Assembly (NCBI RefSeq): GCF_022865125.1
Contig: NZ_CP094828.1
Location: forward strand, 1,984,001-2,048,000
From: Acuticoccus sp. I52.16.1
GTDB lineage: Bacteria; Pseudomonadota; Alphaproteobacteria; Rhizobiales; Amorphaceae
Direction of reading: 5' to 3'
DNA: 64,000 bases
The translations under genes and the position numbers were made by a program. The notes below the pieces were generated by a model, which saw only the letters and a program-made list of their open reading frames with translations, was not told the origin of the DNA and did not search any database. Shown one piece after another: positions 53,733 through 64,000 of the stretch (positions are counted from its first letter, which is position 1; each line of letters opens with the position of its first letter).

Positions 53733-54212
53733 ATGACTGAGTTCCGAACGAGGCGTTGGGTGACGCGGGGTATGACCGCCGCCCTCGTGGCAGTGGCGTT
53801 GGCCGGGTGCGCCCAAAAGCCGACGAACACCGGCGGCGCGGGTGCCGCCACGCCCGGCTCGCCGCAAGACTTTGCGGTCAACGTGGGCGACCGCGTGTTC
53901 TTCACCGTCGACTCGTCGGAGATCAACCCGACGGCGGCCGGCGTGCTGGACCGCCAGGCGACCTGGTTGCAGAAGTACTCGCAATACCAGATCACCATCG
54001 AAGGCCACGCCGACGAGCGCGGCACGCGCGAGTACAACATCGCGCTGTCCGCCCGCCGGGCCGAGGCCGCTCGCCGCTACCTCGCCGGCCGCGGCATCAA
54101 TGCCGGCCGCATGCGGACCCTGTCCTTCGGCAAGGAACGCCCGGTCGCGGTGTGCGACAACGAGTCCTGCTGGAACCAGAACCGCCGCGCGGTCACTGTT
54201 CTGGGCGGTTAA
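53733..54212 (+). CDS. pal: Peptidoglycan-associated lipoprotein Pal
   Basis: Outer-membrane lipoprotein of the Tol-Pal system, 159 residues. The lipobox is L-A-G-C (Cys at about residue 26). The OmpA-like peptidoglycan-binding domain contains F-T-V-D-S-S-E, I-E-G-H-A-D-E-R-G-T-R-E-Y-N and S-F-G-K-E-R-P. It anchors the outer membrane to the wall during division. In related bacteria tolQRAB stand directly upstream; here a transporter operon does. Confidence 0.95.
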   Translation: MTEFRTRRWVTRGMTAALVAVALAGCAQKPTNTGGAGAATPGSPQDFAVNVGDRVFFTVDSSEINPTAAGVLDRQATWLQKYSQYQITIEGHADERGTREYNIALSARRAEAARRYLAGRGINAGRMRTLSFGKERPVAVCDNESCWNQNRRAVTVLGG

Positions 54213-54272
54213 TTATGTTCCCCACGGCGTCGGCGCCCTATTTGCGGGGCTGACGTCGTGATGGAGAGTCCC

Positions 54273-55178
54273 ATGCGCATCGTTCTGACGCTGATGATGG
54301 TCGCGTTGACCACCCCGGCGCTCTCTCTGCCGCGCTGGACCGCGGACGCCGACACCACGGTGACGGCGGTGCAGAACCGTTTTCTGCCGCGCTTCTTCGG
54401 TGACGGCGGAGAACAGCAGGAGGGCGGCGAGGCGAACTCCGAGCTGCGCATCCAGCAGCTGGAGACCCAGGTGCGGATGCTCACCGGCCAGGTCGAGCAG
54501 CTCACCTTCACCGTGCGCCGCCTGCAACAGCTGATCGAGGCCGGCGGCGCCGGTCAGACCAGCGGCGCCATCGGCACCGACCAGCGCGGCGCCGTGCAGC
54601 CCGGCGCCGGCGCGCCTCCGCGCTCCCTCGGCCAGGTTCCGGCGCAGCCCGCCCCGTCGTCGACCGTCGGGCAGGCCGCGCCGTCCAACACCTTCGGCCA
54701 GTCGGGCACCGGCCCGGTGGACCTGTCGGCGCTCAACGGCGACCTTTCGGCGACGCCGCCGCCGGCTTCGCCCACGCCCTCCACCCGGGCCGCGCCGAGC
54801 AATCCCGAACTCGACAAGGTGCGCGACCTGCAGCACTCGGGGCGCTTCGCGATGGCCGCGGACGCCGCGCGCACGGTGCTGACCGACAATCCGAGCGGCC
54901 CCGTGGCCGGCGAAGCCCGGTTCATGCTGGGCGAGGCCCTCTTGGCGCAGCGCGACTTTCGCGCCGCCGCCAACCAGTTTCTCGAGACCTACACGACGGA
55001 CCCCAACGGGGCGCGGGCGGCCGAAAGTCTCCTGAAGCTGTCGACCTCGCTCAACGGGTTGGGCGAGAGCGAGGCGGCGTGCTCCTCGCTGGAAGAGCTG
55101 TTCGGCGCCTATCCGAACGTGAGCGGCAGCCTGCGCGCCCAGGCCGAGGCCGAGCGACGCACCGCAAACTGCGCTTGA
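54273..55178 (+). CDS. cpoB: Tol-Pal system protein CpoB/YbgF
   Basis: A 301-residue periplasmic protein. A signal peptide (about residues 1-18) is followed by a coiled coil (L-R-I-Q-Q-L-E-T-Q-V-R-M-L-T-G-Q-V-E-Q-L), a Pro/Ala-rich linker and C-terminal TPR-like repeats (G-E-A-R-F-M-L-G-E-A-L-L-A-Q-R-D-F-R-A-A-A-N-Q-F). It coordinates wall synthesis with outer-membrane constriction. The start at 54273 follows GGAGAG. It ends in TTGA overlapping tilS. Confidence 0.9.
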   Translation: MRIVLTLMMVALTTPALSLPRWTADADTTVTAVQNRFLPRFFGDGGEQQEGGEANSELRIQQLETQVRMLTGQVEQLTFTVRRLQQLIEAGGAGQTSGAIGTDQRGAVQPGAGAPPRSLGQVPAQPAPSSTVGQAAPSNTFGQSGTGPVDLSALNGDLSATPPPASPTPSTRAAPSNPELDKVRDLQHSGRFAMAADAARTVLTDNPSGPVAGEARFMLGEALLAQRDFRAAANQFLETYTTDPNGARAAESLLKLSTSLNGLGESEAACSSLEELFGAYPNVSGSLRAQAEAERRTANCA

Positions 55179-56395
55179 TCGCGGCCGCGACCGCTCCCGA
55201 GCTCGACCTTTCGCACGTCGACGCCGTCGGCGGTGCGCTCGGCGTCGCCGTCTCCGGCGGCGGCGATTCCGTCGCTCTCGCCGTGCTCCTGTGCCGAGCG
55301 CGGCCGCAGCGCGACATCACCCTCCTCACCGTGAACCACGGCCTGCGGCCCGAGGCGGCGGACGAATGCCGCTTCGTCGCCGCCCTCGGCGCCACCCTCG
55401 GCCGCCGGGTCGAGGTGCTGACGGCGGACGGGCCGCCCGTCGGCTCGCTCCAGGCCTGGGCGCGTGAGGCCCGTTACACGGCCCTGGCCGAGGCTGCCGC
55501 CACGCTCGGCCTCGCCGCCGTCGCGACCGCCCATACGGCGGACGACCAGGCCGAGACCATGCTCCTGCGCCTCGCCCGCGGCAGCGGCCTCAAAGGCCTG
55601 GCGGCGATGCGGCCGGATACCACCCATCACGGCCTGCGCATCCTGCGCCCCCTCCTCGGCACACGGCGCGAGACGCTGCGCGTCTTCCTGCGCGAGCGCG
55701 GCATCGCGTGGCGCGAGGATCCCTCCAACGACGACACGCGCTTCGACCGGATCGCCATGCGTGCCCTCGCCCCGGAGCTGGAGCGCGCCGGGCTCTCGAC
55801 CACGCGTCTCGCCGCCACGGCGACGCACCTCGCCCGCGCCAGCGACCTGGTCGACACCCTCGCCGCCGAGCTCCTCGCCCGGGCCGCGCGGCGCCGCCGC
55901 ACGGGCGCCACGGTCATCGCGCCGGCGCCGTGGTTCGCAGCGCACGAGGAGGTACGGCTGCGCGCGTTCGCCGAGGCGCTTCGCAGCACCGGCGGCCTCA
56001 CGCACCCGCCGCGCTTCGCCACGCTGGCCGCGGCGGATGCGGCGCTGCGTCGCGGGGAGGCGACGACGCTGGGCCGCTGCCGCGCCGTTCCGCACGGTGC
56101 GTCGCTGGCGCTGTGGCGCGAGGCACGGGGGATCGAGGCGATCGCGGTAGCTCCCGGAGGCCGCGGCGTGTTCGACGGACGCTACGCCGTCGCGCTGCGG
56201 GCGAGCGCGCCCGAAGTGCGCGTCGCGGCGGCCGGGCCCGCGGGCCGCGCGTGGGCCGCACGGGACGAGGTCGGCGCCGCGGCCGAGACGATGCCGGCGG
56301 TTTTCGTGGCCGGCGCCCTGGTCGCGTTGCCGACGCTGGGCGTGCGTCGGCGCGACTGGCCCGCAAACGCGGCGATCGTGCGGCCCTTGCGTTGA
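55175..56395 (+). CDS. tilS: tRNA(Ile)-lysidine synthetase
   Basis: Attaches lysine to C34 of tRNA-Ile(CAU), changing it to read AUA. The PP-loop S-G-G-G-D-S is at residues 27-32, with L-T-V-N-H-G-L-R and [10 protein letters not shown] next. 406 residues, with the C-terminal half weakly conserved as usual. The start is TTG overlapping the cpoB stop (TTGA); a longer start would run inside cpoB. Confidence 0.93.
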   Translation: MIAAATAPELDLSHVDAVGGALGVAVSGGGDSVALAVLLCRARPQRDITLLTVNHGLRPEAADECRFVAALGATLGRRVEVLTADGPPVGSLQAWAREARYTALAEAAATLGLAAVATAHTADDQAETMLLRLARGSGLKGLAAMRPDTTHHGLRILRPLLGTRRETLRVFLRERGIAWREDPSNDDTRFDRIAMRALAPELERAGLSTTRLAATATHLARASDLVDTLAAELLARAARRRRTGATVIAPAPWFAAHEEVRLRAFAEALRSTGGLTHPPRFATLAAADAALRRGEATTLGRCRAVPHGASLALWREARGIEAIAVAPGGRGVFDGRYAVALRASAPEVRVAAAGPAGRAWAARDEVGAAAETMPAVFVAGALVALPTLGVRRRDWPANAAIVRPLR

Positions 56396-56532
56396 GGTGC
56401 GCTCTTTGGTCCACTGGCTTCCATAACCGCCAAGTAGTTGGCACCAGACCCCGAAGTTCCTATGTTGTTGGCAGTCTCCGAGGGGTCGCCGAGCCGCTCG
56501 CGCGCCAGTGTTGGTGCCAATCAAGGTATGTC
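56396..56532 (+). promoter_or_regulatory. Leader region of ftsH with 9-bp inverted repeat
   Basis: A 137-bp gap before ftsH. TTGGCACCA (56438-56446) and its exact inverse TGGTGCCAA (56512-56520) bracket a 65-bp segment holding CCTATGTTG, which resembles the -10 of alphaproteobacterial heat-shock promoters. No clear -35 partner is seen. Confidence 0.35.
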
Positions 56533-58458
<1,926 letters not shown>

Positions 58459-58480
58459 CGGCATCGCGACGACGACATCA

Positions 58481-58506
58481 CGGCCGCCTCCCCAGGCGGC
58501 CGTTTT
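58481..58506 (+). terminator. Rho-independent terminator of ftsH
   Basis: CGGCCGCCT-cccc-AGGCGGCCG followed by TTTT, 22 bp after the ftsH stop. Confidence 0.85.
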
Positions 58507-58607
58507 CGTGCAGATGCCCCGGCGACCTCGAACCGGAGCGCAGCCCGGCGCCGCGAGCTCGCCACGGCCTGCTTCTGGGCCGGCGGCCCATCTGGTAGCG
58601 TGGCGGG

Positions 58608-59174
58608 ATGCCTGCACCTGCGCCTGCCCCTCGCTTCGGCCCACTGCCGCCGGACCATGTGCCGGACCTTCTCGGACCTGACCTTCGCGTGGTGTTCTGC
58701 GGGACCGCGCTCGGCCGCGTTTCGGCGCAGAAGCGGGCCTATTATGCCCACCCCGGCAATCTCTTCTGGCGCACCCTGCACGCCACGGGGCTGACGCCCA
58801 TCCGCCTCGCGCCGGCCGACTGGCCACGCCTCGTCGAATGGGGCATCGGCCTCACCGACGTGTGCAAGGCCCACTTCGGCAACGACGCCGAACTCCCCGC
58901 CGGCGCGTTCGATACACACGCCCTGCGCGCCAAGATCGAGCGGCACGCACCGCGGATCCTCGCCTTCACCTCCAAGACCGCCGCGGCCGCCGTCCTCCAG
59001 CGCCCCACCGGTGCCGTCCCCCTCGGCGCCCAGCCCGAGAGGATCGGCGCGACGCGCCTCTTCGTGCTGCCCTCGCCCTCGGGCCAGGCGCGCCGCTATT
59101 GGGACACGGCGGTGTGGCAGTCGCTCGCCGACGCGGTCCAGGCCACACGCACGACGCACGGCTCCCGCCGCTAG
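58608..59174 (+). CDS. Mug-like mismatch-specific DNA glycosylase
   Basis: A 188-residue DNA repair enzyme of the Mug/TDG branch of uracil-DNA glycosylases, expected to remove uracil or ethenocytosine opposite guanine. [13 protein letters not shown] takes the place of the family motif G-I-N-P-G, then [16 protein letters not shown] and the second loop L-P-S-P-S-G. The altered first motif (T-A-L-G for I-N-P-G) means the catalytic Asn is absent, so activity may differ. Lies alone between ftsH and glmM. Confidence 0.8.
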   Translation: MPAPAPAPRFGPLPPDHVPDLLGPDLRVVFCGTALGRVSAQKRAYYAHPGNLFWRTLHATGLTPIRLAPADWPRLVEWGIGLTDVCKAHFGNDAELPAGAFDTHALRAKIERHAPRILAFTSKTAAAAVLQRPTGAVPLGAQPERIGATRLFVLPSPSGQARRYWDTAVWQSLADAVQATRTTHGSRR

Positions 59175-59323
59175 CAGTGCCGCCCGCGCCGGGCTCACCC
59201 GCCATATCCGCCGAAATACGGGGCGCGGTCACGAGGATGCAGCAATTCTGCGTTCCCTTACGAATGGTTGACTCCCATCCGGCAGGATCGCTTAGTCGCC
59301 GGCACGTATTGAAGGTCGAGTAC

Positions 59324-60667
59324 ATGTCACGAAAGTATTTCGGAACCGACGGCATCCGGGGGCCCGCCAACGGTGCCAACATGACCCCCGAAATCGCCAT
59401 GCGTGTGGGCATGGCCACCGGCATCGTCCTCGCCACCCGCGAAGGCAGCCAGCGCATCGTCATCGGCAAGGACACCCGACTGTCGGGCTACATGCTGGAG
59501 ACGGCTCTGTGCGCCGGCTTCACCGCCGTCGGCGCCGACGTGTTCATGCTCGGTCCGATTCCCACGCCCGCCGTCGCCATGCTGACGCGCTCGCTGCGGG
59601 CCGACATCGGCGTCGTCATCTCGGCCTCGCACAACGGTTATGCCGACAACGGCATCAAGATCTTCGGCTCCGACGGTTTCAAGCTGTCCGACAGCGTCGA
59701 GGCCGAGATCGAAGCGCTGATGGACAGCGACATGAGCCCCCAGCTCTCGCGCAACGGCGACATCGGCCGCGCCACCCGGCTGGACGGCGTGCGCGACCGC
59801 TACGTCGAGTTCGCCAAGCGCACCTTCCCGCGCGCCCGCTCGCTGGACGGCCTTCGGGTCGTCGTCGACTGTGCCAACGGAGCGGCCTACCGCGTCGCGC
59901 CGGACGTCTTCTGGGAGCTGGGCGCGGAGGTGATCTCCATCGGCGTCACGCCCAACGGCACGAACATCAACCGCGACTGTGGGTCCACCTCGCTCGACAC
60001 CATACGCGCCAAGGTGCGCGAGGTCCGCGCCGACGTCGGCGTCGCGCTCGACGGTGACGCCGACCGGGTCATCATCATCGACGAGAAGGGCGACGTGGTC
60101 GACGGCGACCAGCTGCTGGCGGTGATCGCCCGCTCGTGGCAGCAGTCGGACCGGCTGGAGCAGAACACCGTGGTGACGACGATCATGTCGAACCTCGGCC
60201 TGCAGCGTTATTTCGACGGTTGCGGCATCACCATGGAGCGGACCAAGGTCGGCGACCGCTACGTCGCGGAGCGGATGCGCGAAGGCGGCTTCAACATCGG
60301 CGGCGAGCAGTCCGGCCACATCATCCTGTCCGACTATACGACCACCGGAGACGGCATCCTCGCGGCGCTGGAGCTGATGGCGGTGGTGGTGGAGAGCGGC
60401 CGGCGCGTGTCGGAAGTATGCCACCGCTTCGAGCGGGTGCCGCAGATCCTCAAGAACGTGCGCTTCAACGGCGGCAAGCCGCTGGAGGCCGAGCCGGTGA
60501 TCGACGCGATCGACGCCGCCAAGGCGCGGCTCGGCGGCGGCGGGCGCATCGTCATCCGCCCCTCCGGCACCGAGCCGCTGATCCGCATCATGGCCGAGGG
60601 CGACGATGCGGCGCTGATCCACACGCTGGTCGACGAACTCTGCACCGTCGTCGGCGCGCACGGCTGA
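59324..60667 (+). CDS. glmM: Phosphoglucosamine mutase
   Basis: Converts glucosamine-6-phosphate to glucosamine-1-phosphate for peptidoglycan and LPS. 447 residues. [10 protein letters not shown] at the start, phosphoserine loop I-S-A-S-H-N with catalytic Ser102, metal loop D-G-D-A-D-R, sugar loop G-G-E-Q-S-G-H and phosphate loop [10 protein letters not shown]. Standard neighbour of ftsH. Confidence 0.98.
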   Translation: MSRKYFGTDGIRGPANGANMTPEIAMRVGMATGIVLATREGSQRIVIGKDTRLSGYMLETALCAGFTAVGADVFMLGPIPTPAVAMLTRSLRADIGVVISASHNGYADNGIKIFGSDGFKLSDSVEAEIEALMDSDMSPQLSRNGDIGRATRLDGVRDRYVEFAKRTFPRARSLDGLRVVVDCANGAAYRVAPDVFWELGAEVISIGVTPNGTNINRDCGSTSLDTIRAKVREVRADVGVALDGDADRVIIIDEKGDVVDGDQLLAVIARSWQQSDRLEQNTVVTTIMSNLGLQRYFDGCGITMERTKVGDRYVAERMREGGFNIGGEQSGHIILSDYTTTGDGILAALELMAVVVESGRRVSEVCHRFERVPQILKNVRFNGGKPLEAEPVIDAIDAAKARLGGGGRIVIRPSGTEPLIRIMAEGDDAALIHTLVDELCTVVGAHG

Positions 60668-60670
60668 CGC

Positions 60671-61393
60671 TCAGGCCCAGATCGCCACACGAAGCCCCCG
60701 CGCGTCGACGTCCGGCGGGTCGGGGAAGGGTTGCGCCTCACCGCGGGCGCAACGGCGGGCGATGAGCGCGATGGCGGCGGCGTCGACCGCATCGACGAGC
60801 GGCATCCCCGCCGGACGCGCGTCGAATAGCGCGGACGGGATGCCGTGGCGCTCCAACAGCGCGATCCGCTCGGCAAGGCCTTCCTTTGCGGGCACACCCT
60901 TCACACGCTTGGCCGTCGGCATCGGCGTATCGCCGTTGAGCCGCCAGAACGCGACCTCGGCATGGGTCTCGAAGACGGTGTGCTGGTTCTCCTGTGTCAG
61001 GATCGCGTCCAGTGCGCGGATCGCCGGGAACAAGGCGAACCCCTGGCGGCTGATTTTCCTCGGGGGCTGTGAGGTCGCGAGCGCGACGTCACATGCCGTC
61101 CGATAGTCGAGGGAATAGACCGCGGCCCGCGACGGCATGGAAAACACCGACGACTGGCGCGGCCCGAGCAACCGGCGGATGGCCTGCTCCGCCCGCCGAC
61201 CGGGACCGACGATGCGTTCAGGGAGCCCCATCGGCATGTCGACGGCGAGCACTTCGCCGCCGGCGATCATCTCTCTCAGGTCCCGATGGAACGAGAGGCG
61301 CGCTCGCGTCTCTCCTATGGCCATGATGGAGCAGACGGCCCAACCGCTTCGACAGCCGTCCGCGCCGTGAACCCGGGCTATGGCGTCGTCCAT
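60671..61393 (-). CDS. DUF429 family protein
   Basis: A 240-residue protein matching DUF429: G-A-D-G-C-R-S-G-W-A-V near the start, A-V-D-M-P-M-G-L-P, S-V-F-S-M-P-S-R-A-A-V-Y, Q-G-F-A-L-F-P-A-I-R and E-T-H-A-E-V-A-F. It has an RNase H-like fold in known structures; activity is not established. Convergent with glmM (3-bp gap), downstream of the pyridoxal kinase on the same strand with a 13-bp gap. Confidence 0.85.
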   Translation of the reverse strand: MDDAIARVHGADGCRSGWAVCSIMAIGETRARLSFHRDLREMIAGGEVLAVDMPMGLPERIVGPGRRAEQAIRRLLGPRQSSVFSMPSRAAVYSLDYRTACDVALATSQPPRKISRQGFALFPAIRALDAILTQENQHTVFETHAEVAFWRLNGDTPMPTAKRVKGVPAKEGLAERIALLERHGIPSALFDARPAGMPLVDAVDAAAIALIARRCARGEAQPFPDPPDVDARGLRVAIWA

Positions 61394-61406
61394 CCGCCTG
61401 GTCTCC

Positions 61407-62228
61407 TCACGATCGCGCCGGGACGCCCGCGAACGGCTCCAGGGTGACGCTCCCGCGGTCGGGTCGGGCGATGGCGTCGGCCGCGGCGGCATAGTCCAGC
61501 ATATCGGTCGCGGAGGCGCGGACGGCGGCAAAGGTCGCGGCGGCGGCGTCGCGCACGGCCTCGGCCGGCGCCCCGGCGAGCGCGGCCGAGAGGTAGACGG
61601 CGCTGAAGAGATCGCCGGTGCCGCGCGGGGCGTGGGCGCGCTCCTCGTGCAGCGCCACCGCCGCCGTATCCGGACCCAGGACGAGCGTCCCCAGCCGACC
61701 CGCCCGACGGATCGCCGAGGTCACCACCACCTGGCGCGTCCCGATCGCGGCGGCGGCGGCGGCGAGGTCGTTCGTGCCGCCGAGGTCGGCCAGCTCGTGG
61801 ACGTTCGGTGTGATGATGTCGGCCCGCGACACCAGCCGCGTGGCGATCGCCTCGGCGATGGCGTCGGGCACGTAGCGGCCGCGCTCGTCGCCCATCACCG
61901 GGTCGACCAGCACCAGCGCATCGGGCCGTGCCGCGCGCACGCGGTCGATGAAGCTCGCCGCCGCGTCGATCTGCCCGGCGTTCGCAAAGTAGCCCGTCAG
62001 CACCGCGTCGACCCGGTCGGCGTGGGTGCCGAGGTCGGCAAGGTGCGCGGCGAGGTCCGGATTCGGCGTGCGGGTGGACGGGCCGAGACCGGGGTGCCAT
62101 GGGAGGAGCACCGTCGGCACCGGCCAGGCGGTGCAGCCCCGGTGCTCCAGCGCGAACGTGATCGGGCGGAGACCCACCGCCCCACGCATCACCGTGGATG
62201 AGATGGCCACCACCGTCTTGCCCTGCAT
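61407..62228 (-). CDS. pdxY: Pyridoxal kinase PdxY
   Basis: PfkB/ThiD-superfamily kinase of 273 residues that phosphorylates pyridoxal in vitamin B6 salvage. I-S-S-T-V-M-R-G-A-V-G near the start, L-V-D-P-V-M-G-D, I-T-P-N-V-H-E-L and the anion hole P-R-G-T-G-D-L-F are the family motifs. The ATG follows AAGAGGA; TTG at 62246 is less likely. Transcribed divergently from the CitE-like gene. Confidence 0.9.
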   Translation of the reverse strand: MQGKTVVAISSTVMRGAVGLRPITFALEHRGCTAWPVPTVLLPWHPGLGPSTRTPNPDLAAHLADLGTHADRVDAVLTGYFANAGQIDAAASFIDRVRAARPDALVLVDPVMGDERGRYVPDAIAEAIATRLVSRADIITPNVHELADLGGTNDLAAAAAAIGTRQVVVTSAIRRAGRLGTLVLGPDTAAVALHEERAHAPRGTGDLFSAVYLSAALAGAPAEAVRDAAAATFAAVRASATDMLDYAAAADAIARPDRGSVTLEPFAGVPARS

Positions 62229-62301
62229 TGTCGTCCTCTTGCTCAACCCGTCGACGGGACGATAGCAGGGACGACCGCACCTTTCGCGGTCGGAGACGAA
62301 A

Positions 62302-63159
62302 ATGCCGAAGCTGCGCCGAACCGTCCTCTACATTCCGGCCGACAATGCCCGCGCGCTCGCCAAGGCGGCGGAGCTGCCGGCCGATGCGGTCATCGTCGAC
62401 CTCGAGGATGCCGTGGCGCCGGACCGCAAGGCCGCCGCCCGCGACGCCGCACGGCAGGCGGTGGAGACGCTGACGCCCCTGAAGGAGGTGGCGCTGCGCG
62501 TCAACGGCGCCGACACCGAGTGGCACGCCCAGGACGTTGCCCTCGCGGCCGGCCTCGCCGTCCCGGTGGTGCTGCCGAAGGTGAAGACGGCGGACGACGT
62601 CGCCCGGCTCGCCGCCGCCGCCGGCACGGTGTGGCCGATGCTGGAGACCGCCGAAGGGGTCTGGAACGCGCTGGCGATCGCGCGGGCGGCCGTCGCATCG
62701 GGCGGCGGGGCGGCGGCGACCGCGCTTATCGTCGGCACCAACGATCTGGCGCTGGAGCTGGGCGCCGATCCGGGCGTGGACCGTGCCAACCTCGCCTTCG
62801 CGCTGCAGGCGATCGTCCTGGCCGGGCGCGCGGCGGGGGCCGATGTGATCGACGGGGTGATGAACGACTTTCGCGACGAGGCGGGTCTGGTGGCCGAGGC
62901 GAAGGCCGGCCGCGCGCTCGGCATGACCGGCAAGACGGTGATCCACCCGGCGCAGATCGGCCCGGTGAACGCCGCGTTCGCCCCCTCCGAGGGGGAGGTC
63001 GCGCACGCCCGCGCCGTGGTCGCCGCCATGGAGGAGGCCGACGCGGCGGGCCGCTCGGTCGCCACGCTGAACGGGCGCATGGTGGAGCGCCTGCACGCGG
63101 ACGCCGCGCGGCGGGTCCTCGCCCTCGCCGAGGCCGTCGCCGGGTCCGACGCTCCGTGA
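62302..63159 (+). CDS. HpcH/HpaI aldolase / citrate lyase beta (CitE-like) family protein
   Basis: A 285-residue TIM-barrel enzyme. R-T-V-L-Y-I-P-A-D-N at the start, V-I-V-D-L-E-D-A-V (metal Asp/Glu), V-L-P-K-V, M-L-E-T-A-E-G-V and K-T-V-I-H-P-A-Q-I are CitE-like signatures. Stand-alone members act on malyl-, citramalyl- or related CoA thioesters. No citrate lyase alpha or gamma genes are near. Overlaps the exonuclease III gene by GTGA. Confidence 0.9.
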   Translation: MPKLRRTVLYIPADNARALAKAAELPADAVIVDLEDAVAPDRKAAARDAARQAVETLTPLKEVALRVNGADTEWHAQDVALAAGLAVPVVLPKVKTADDVARLAAAAGTVWPMLETAEGVWNALAIARAAVASGGGAAATALIVGTNDLALELGADPGVDRANLAFALQAIVLAGRAAGADVIDGVMNDFRDEAGLVAEAKAGRALGMTGKTVIHPAQIGPVNAAFAPSEGEVAHARAVVAAMEEADAAGRSVATLNGRMVERLHADAARRVLALAEAVAGSDAP

Positions 63160-64000
63160 GCGGCGACAGCCCGGCCTGGGACGCCGCCGACGCCGCCGCC
63201 GCGAGCGACAGCCCCCGCACGCCGGAGAGCGGCACGACGGACGCCGTGCCCGCGCTCGACGCGCGCCCGCCGCTGACGGTGGTCACCTGGAACGTCAACT
63301 CCATCCGCGCGCGGGTCGAGCTCTTCGCCAAGATGGTGCGCAAGGTGAAGCCGGACGTGGTGCTCTTACAGGAGACCCGCTGCGCCGACGGGCAGTTTCC
63401 GATGAAGCCGATGCGCAGTCGGGGATTCAAGTACACCGCGCTCAACGGCGTCGGCGGCCATCACGGCGTCGCCATCCTCTCCAAGGTGCCGATCCTGGAC
63501 GTGACCGCCGACACATTGGGCGGCATCGACCACCCGCGTCACGTCTCGGCGGTGGTAGACTTCGGCGGCCCGATCCGTCTCCATTCCCTCTATATCCCGG
63601 CCGGTGGGGACGAGCCGGACACCGCGATCAACCCCAAGTTCGCCCACAAGCTCGCCTTCCTGGAGGAGATGCGAAGCTGGGGCCACCGGGCCGTCGCCGA
63701 GCCGGCGCTGCTGACCGGGGACTTCAACGTCGCGCCCTATCCGGACGACGTGTGGTCCCACAAGCAGCTCCTGAAGGTGGTGAGCCATACGCCGGTGGAG
63801 ACCGATGCGCTGGAGCGGGTGCGCGCCGAGCAGGGCTGGGTGGACGTCGTGCGCCGCGATCGCCCGGAACCGGAGAAGATCTACACCTGGTGGAGCTACC
63901 GCAATCCGGTATGGCCGGGGAACAATCGCGGCCGGCGGCTCGACCATGTCTGGGCCTCGCCGCAGATCGCGGACCGGGTGACCACCACGGTGCTGACCGA
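63156..64000 (+). CDS. xthA: Exodeoxyribonuclease III, 3'-truncated by the window
   Basis: AP endonuclease/exonuclease III; the frame is open from the GTG overlapping the CitE-like stop to the window end. From about residue 42 it reads V-T-W-N-V-N-S-I-R-A-R, then L-L-Q-E-T-R-C (metal Glu), Y-I-P-A-G-G-D, L-L-T-G-D-F-N-V-A-P (catalytic Asp/Asn) and R-R-L-D-H-V-W-A-S, with the last His motif just present. The first 40 residues are Ala/Asp/Ser-rich and not conserved, so the true start may be GTG at 63246. Confidence 0.9.
   Translation, partial: MSGDSPAWDAADAAAASDSPRTPESGTTDAVPALDARPPLTVVTWNVNSIRARVELFAKMVRKVKPDVVLLQETRCADGQFPMKPMRSRGFKYTALNGVGGHHGVAILSKVPILDVTADTLGGIDHPRHVSAVVDFGGPIRLHSLYIPAGGDEPDTAINPKFAHKLAFLEEMRSWGHRAVAEPALLTGDFNVAPYPDDVWSHKQLLKVVSHTPVETDALERVRAEQGWVDVVRRDRPEPEKIYTWWSYRNPVWPGNNRGRRLDHVWASPQIADRVTTTVLT

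Overview
The window is very GC-rich and densely coding, with many ATGA, GTGA, TTGA and CTGA start/stop overlaps. It looks like chromosomal DNA of an alphaproteobacterium, most likely of the Hyphomicrobiales (Rhizobiales). Support comes from the tadA/rluB/rsmD block, atpHAGDC without F0 genes, pal-cpoB-tilS-ftsH-glmM, an ArsR-methyltransferase fusion next to metF-metH, and a BA14K-like tail on one exported protein. I do not assign a genus. I see no phage, transposase, CRISPR array or rRNA. One tRNA gene (Leu-CAA) is present.

Layout. 1-2052: end of a class I glutamine amidotransferase, then a cobalt-type nitrile hydratase (alpha, beta, accessory). 2147-6253: rsmD, rluB with a roughly 500-residue repetitive tail, divergent tadA, a DUF2934 protein. 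6254-7077: non-coding or decayed DNA with a YceI-like remnant and a tRNA-arm-like hairpin. 7078-9400: lepA followed by a coupled DUF4258/DUF2283 pair. 9697-14382: a same-strand group of PQQ-type dehydrogenase, diheme cytochrome c, cyclase-family hydrolase, AtuA-like protein and AtuA-related small protein. 14502-19796: small exported or membrane proteins, YtoQ, DUF3095 and an RTX protein. 19826-24297: an aminotransferase, ahcY, and a coupled methyltransferase/diiron hydrolase pair.

24549-32036: an ATP synthase cluster (atpHAG...D...C), unusual because two FkbM methyltransferase genes lie between atpG and atpD and a small CxxC protein lies between atpD and atpC. 32314-34643: a chemoreceptor with its own periplasmic sensor protein. 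35016-38592: DMT exporter, alpha/beta hydrolase, NaChBac-type channel, exported protein. 38832-40366: tRNA-Leu and a MATE exporter. 40721-46295: ArsR-methyltransferase regulator, metF, metH. 46524-53547: LysE exporter, 2OG-Fe(II) oxygenase and a BMP-type ABC importer with a VOC protein between its two permeases. 53733-60667: pal, cpoB, tilS, ftsH, a Mug-like DNA glycosylase, glmM. 60671-64000: DUF429, pyridoxal kinase, CitE-like lyase, and the start of an exonuclease III gene.

How parts work together. ahcY (SAH hydrolysis) and metF-metH (methionine resynthesis) are 18 kb apart but share a near-identical 16-bp palindrome at their promoters. One copy lies just downstream of a TTGACA-17-CATAAT promoter in front of the ArsR-methyltransferase gene, so I infer an SAH-responsive regulon. 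The dehydrogenase/cytochrome/cyclase/AtuA group reads like a catabolic module for an unidentified organic acid. The items that best deserve follow-up are the ATP synthase insertions, the two-protein chemoreceptor and the CTG-started DUF4258 gene coupled to lepA.
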